Assembly: GCA_021234155.1 (NCBI GenBank)
Contig: JAJEKV010000025.1
Location: 3,871,773-3,935,772, forward strand
Origin: Isoetes taiwanensis
Taxonomy: Eukaryota; Streptophyta; Lycopodiopsida; Isoetales; Isoetaceae
Length of the DNA: 64,000 nucleotides
Direction: 5' to 3'
Part shown: positions 62,097 through 64,000 of the stretch, piece after piece
Layout: every line of letters starts with the position of its first letter
Position numbering within the stretch: position 1 is the first letter of the stretch
Position numbers and translations under genes: made by a program
The notes under the pieces: generated by a model
Told to the model about the DNA's origin: nothing
Databases searched by the model: none
What the model saw: the letters and a program-made list of their open reading frames with translations, nothing else

Positions 62097-62600
62097 TCAC
62101 AGGCGTTGAAAAACTAGTTCAAGTTTTACCAAATGGTCCATAACGGGGTGTATGCGGGAGAAGTCATCCCCGAAAGACTTGCGAAAGGGATGAACTTGCA
62201 TGTACTCTTGAAAAACAGCAAGCATAATGCGTTGAAATGTGGATGGTGAGTTTGACAATCCAAAAGGAACGACTTTGTAAGCAAAGGTACCCCATGGAGT
62301 AGTGAAGGTAGTCTTTAGTTGATCTTCTTCGAATGGATATTTGATTATAACCCGGAGAAGCCGGGCCCATGAAGGAGTACATCTCTCGTGGCTGCTACAT
62401 CTTCCAACACTTGATCCGCGGAAGGGGAGAGGGAAATGATCCCGGTCCGTGGTTTGATTGAGTTTTCTATAATCCACACAAACGCCAATTTTTCCATTAT
62501 GTTTGAGGGGCAATAACAATAGGACTTACCCATTCTCAATGTTTGACCTCGTAGATAAGTCCAAATAATCAAAAGCTTGTCAATTTCGCTTTAACCTTTT
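62097..62600 (-). pseudogene. Ty3/gypsy reverse transcriptase
   Basis: 62519-62097 gives VCVDYRKLNQTTDRDHFPLP, then TTPWGTFAYKVVPFGLSNSP with STFQRIM, the core gypsy reverse transcriptase blocks, and KSFGDDFSRI followed by DHLVKLELVFQRL. FGDDF occupies the catalytic Y/F-x-DD position. ADQVLEDVAATR from an overlapping frame (about 62400) supplies the missing palm segment, so one indel separates blocks. It copies element RNA to cDNA. Confidence 0.85.
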
Positions 62601-63059
62601 CACGGTGAGTTTGGGTTAAGCCGGCTGCTGTTAGATGGGTCTAGCATCCGGGCTTGGTGGGGAATCGAGAGTTGTCCCAATTCTTTCTTGATACCTCTGA
62701 GGTCTTTGTAGCTCCGTGCAAAGATGTGCTTGAAACGTTTGAATAGCACAATGGCTTGCTCCCCGAATCAAGGGCGTGAGGTCGCCAATGTCGGATTGGT
62801 TGGATTTGTTCCAATATCAATTATGTCTCCATCGCAGGAGTTTGAATGTGTGGAATGACTTGATCATCCCAATCGGTGTGGGTCGCTCCACTGAGTAGGA
62901 CAGGATGTTCATGTTGACCAATTTTGAAAAATAGTGGCGTACCACTAGGAGTTGGTGTGTGTCTTCTTGAACGGAGGAGGAGCCGGGGGGACCGCCTCCT
63001 CATGTGGAACCAATGTGACATTGTTACAAGGTGTCAAATAGGGGTCAACCAGCGCTATA

Positions 63060-63870
63060 TGCCTTTATCAATATCCATGTCTTCCCATGGTTGATTGTAT
63101 TACGGTAAGTGTGAGTGGCAAACCCTTGGCTTGTAACCGATAGGTGTTGCAAACTTGTTCGAGTCACCGGTCTGATTCAAATGTGATCTACGTAAATGAT
63201 CCGCCCGCGGGTCGATCCATCGGTGTGAAGCTTGCCATCTGTGATAACAAGTTGATCTGCGGGCCCAAGAGTGAATGCTTTTAGCTTGTCTCAAAAAGGG
63301 TCGCCCTACTAACATTTCATAATCTCCTATCTTCTCACACTTTCCAAACAATCAATTCCATGGTAAATTGTAGATCTCCAATATTGATCGGTATTGGTTG
63401 TATAACTCCTTGTGGTCGCGATATGGCCATTCGCAAGCTTGATGTCATAAGGGGCGCATGGAGCCCCCTTTATGCCCAATTGTCGCCCGGAGATTATCCG
63501 TAATAAGATTGACCGCTACCGCCACCGCCGACCAACATGGTGAACGACCTTTTGCCCACGTGTGCATGCACCGCGGGTGTTGATGTGGCGACCGCATTAA
63601 CAGGTAATACAGGTTTTTGTAAAATGTGCTCGTAGTCTTTGGACATAGTTGTAGGATAGTCGTAAGGGTGAGGAATTTTGATTTTAGCAAGTTCTTGTTG
63701 AAGTTCGGGAGGGATTGCGGTGGTTGTGGTGGATCCGGTTGGGTTGTTGTTGCTCAGCAATAGATGTCGCTACCTTGTTGAGGAGGCCGACTTCAGCCAA
63801 AAGAAATGTTGAGTGGTGGTGTTGCGTATGTCGTGGCATTCGTGGGTCGCGGGCCCCGTCGTGTGGTAGC
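63060..63870 (-). pseudogene. Gag-pol linker and aspartic protease-like segment
   Basis: Minus order: AEVGLLNKVATSIAEQQQ and PELQQELAKIKIPHPYDYP (63830-63650), SFTMLVGGGGSG then VNLITDNLRATIG (63545-63470), and DYEMLVGRPFLRQAKSIHSW (about 63330-63270). NLIT..A..IG followed by YEMLVGRPFL matches the flap-to-C-terminal pattern of retroviral-type proteases (D-S/T-G, NLI...LG, then ilGrpfL). The catalytic D-S/T-G itself is obscured by a frameshift near the GGGG run. Confidence 0.55.
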
Positions 63871-64000
63871 ATTGACGGACTTGAGTGCCTTTACCCGCAC
63901 TTGCGCTCGATGAGTTGAAGCGGACTTTGCGGTTTAGGTTGAACATGAGGAAGTAGTTGATCCAGTTAGGTGCAAAATGAACGATTTGGTTGATGGCTCA

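Larger units (their letters stand above)
59142..64000 (-). mobile_element. Ty3/gypsy-type LTR retrotransposon, 3' portion
   Basis: Minus-strand order is protease, reverse transcriptase, RNase H, integrase, extra coding-like segment, polypurine tract, LTR. Integrase after RNase H is the Ty3/gypsy arrangement. Gag and the 5' LTR lie beyond 64000. All domains are broken by frameshifts in this sequence. Confidence 0.85.

Overview
The window is nuclear DNA of a land plant. The plant assignment rests on plant-style LINE retrotransposons, a Ty3/gypsy-type LTR retrotransposon, a pentatricopeptide (PPR) E/E+ fragment, intron-split fragments of conserved eukaryotic genes, and many small non-autonomous elements. 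I cannot name the species. There is no sign of a bacterial, viral or organellar segment, no rRNA gene and no CRISPR array. No gene in the window is intact. Everything recognisable is a transposable element, a tandem repeat, or a broken or partial gene.

Layout. 1-5547 and 11265-23083 hold two same-orientation copies of one LINE-bearing module. The first copy breaks off. The second runs to a poly(A) tail and is interrupted at 15655-19345 by a second LINE on the opposite strand. Between the copies lie a degenerate TTATTGTCAC array (8576-9245), a G-tract and a GC-rich array (9360-10540). 24190-25540 is a GAATCTTGAG-like array. 28457-30795 is a four-unit, about 575-bp tandem array on the minus strand, carrying splice-like signals and a short conserved reading frame behind a possible first exon and TATA box. 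A tRNA-like Pol III head lies just beyond (31261-31330). 31650-33990 has exon-like blocks around three degraded repeats. 35745-36797 is packed with small duplications.

38345-38740 is a disrupted NAD(P)-binding Rossmann (SDR-type) gene fragment. 41764-42045 is a PPR E/E+ fragment. 44677-45109 is an MSI1/RbAp48-type WD40 fragment with a duplicated exon segment. 49949-54480 (minus) begins with the first exons of a choline-phosphate cytidylyltransferase-like gene and continues with unidentified exon-like blocks, including a 774-bp tandem duplication. 54590-59000 is a nest of short elements: a hairpin-bearing family, a MITE with about 65-bp inverted repeats, a retroposon-like family with a second MITE inside it, and a CACTA-like element. 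59142-64000 is the 3' part of a minus-strand Ty3/gypsy element: LTR, unmatched coding-like segment, broken integrase, RNase H, reverse transcriptase, protease.

Caution. Repeat copies differ from each other mostly by short insertions and deletions rather than substitutions. This looks like uncorrected long-read consensus error. Many frameshifts in the recognisable genes may therefore be artefacts, so 'pseudogene' here means 'broken in this sequence'.
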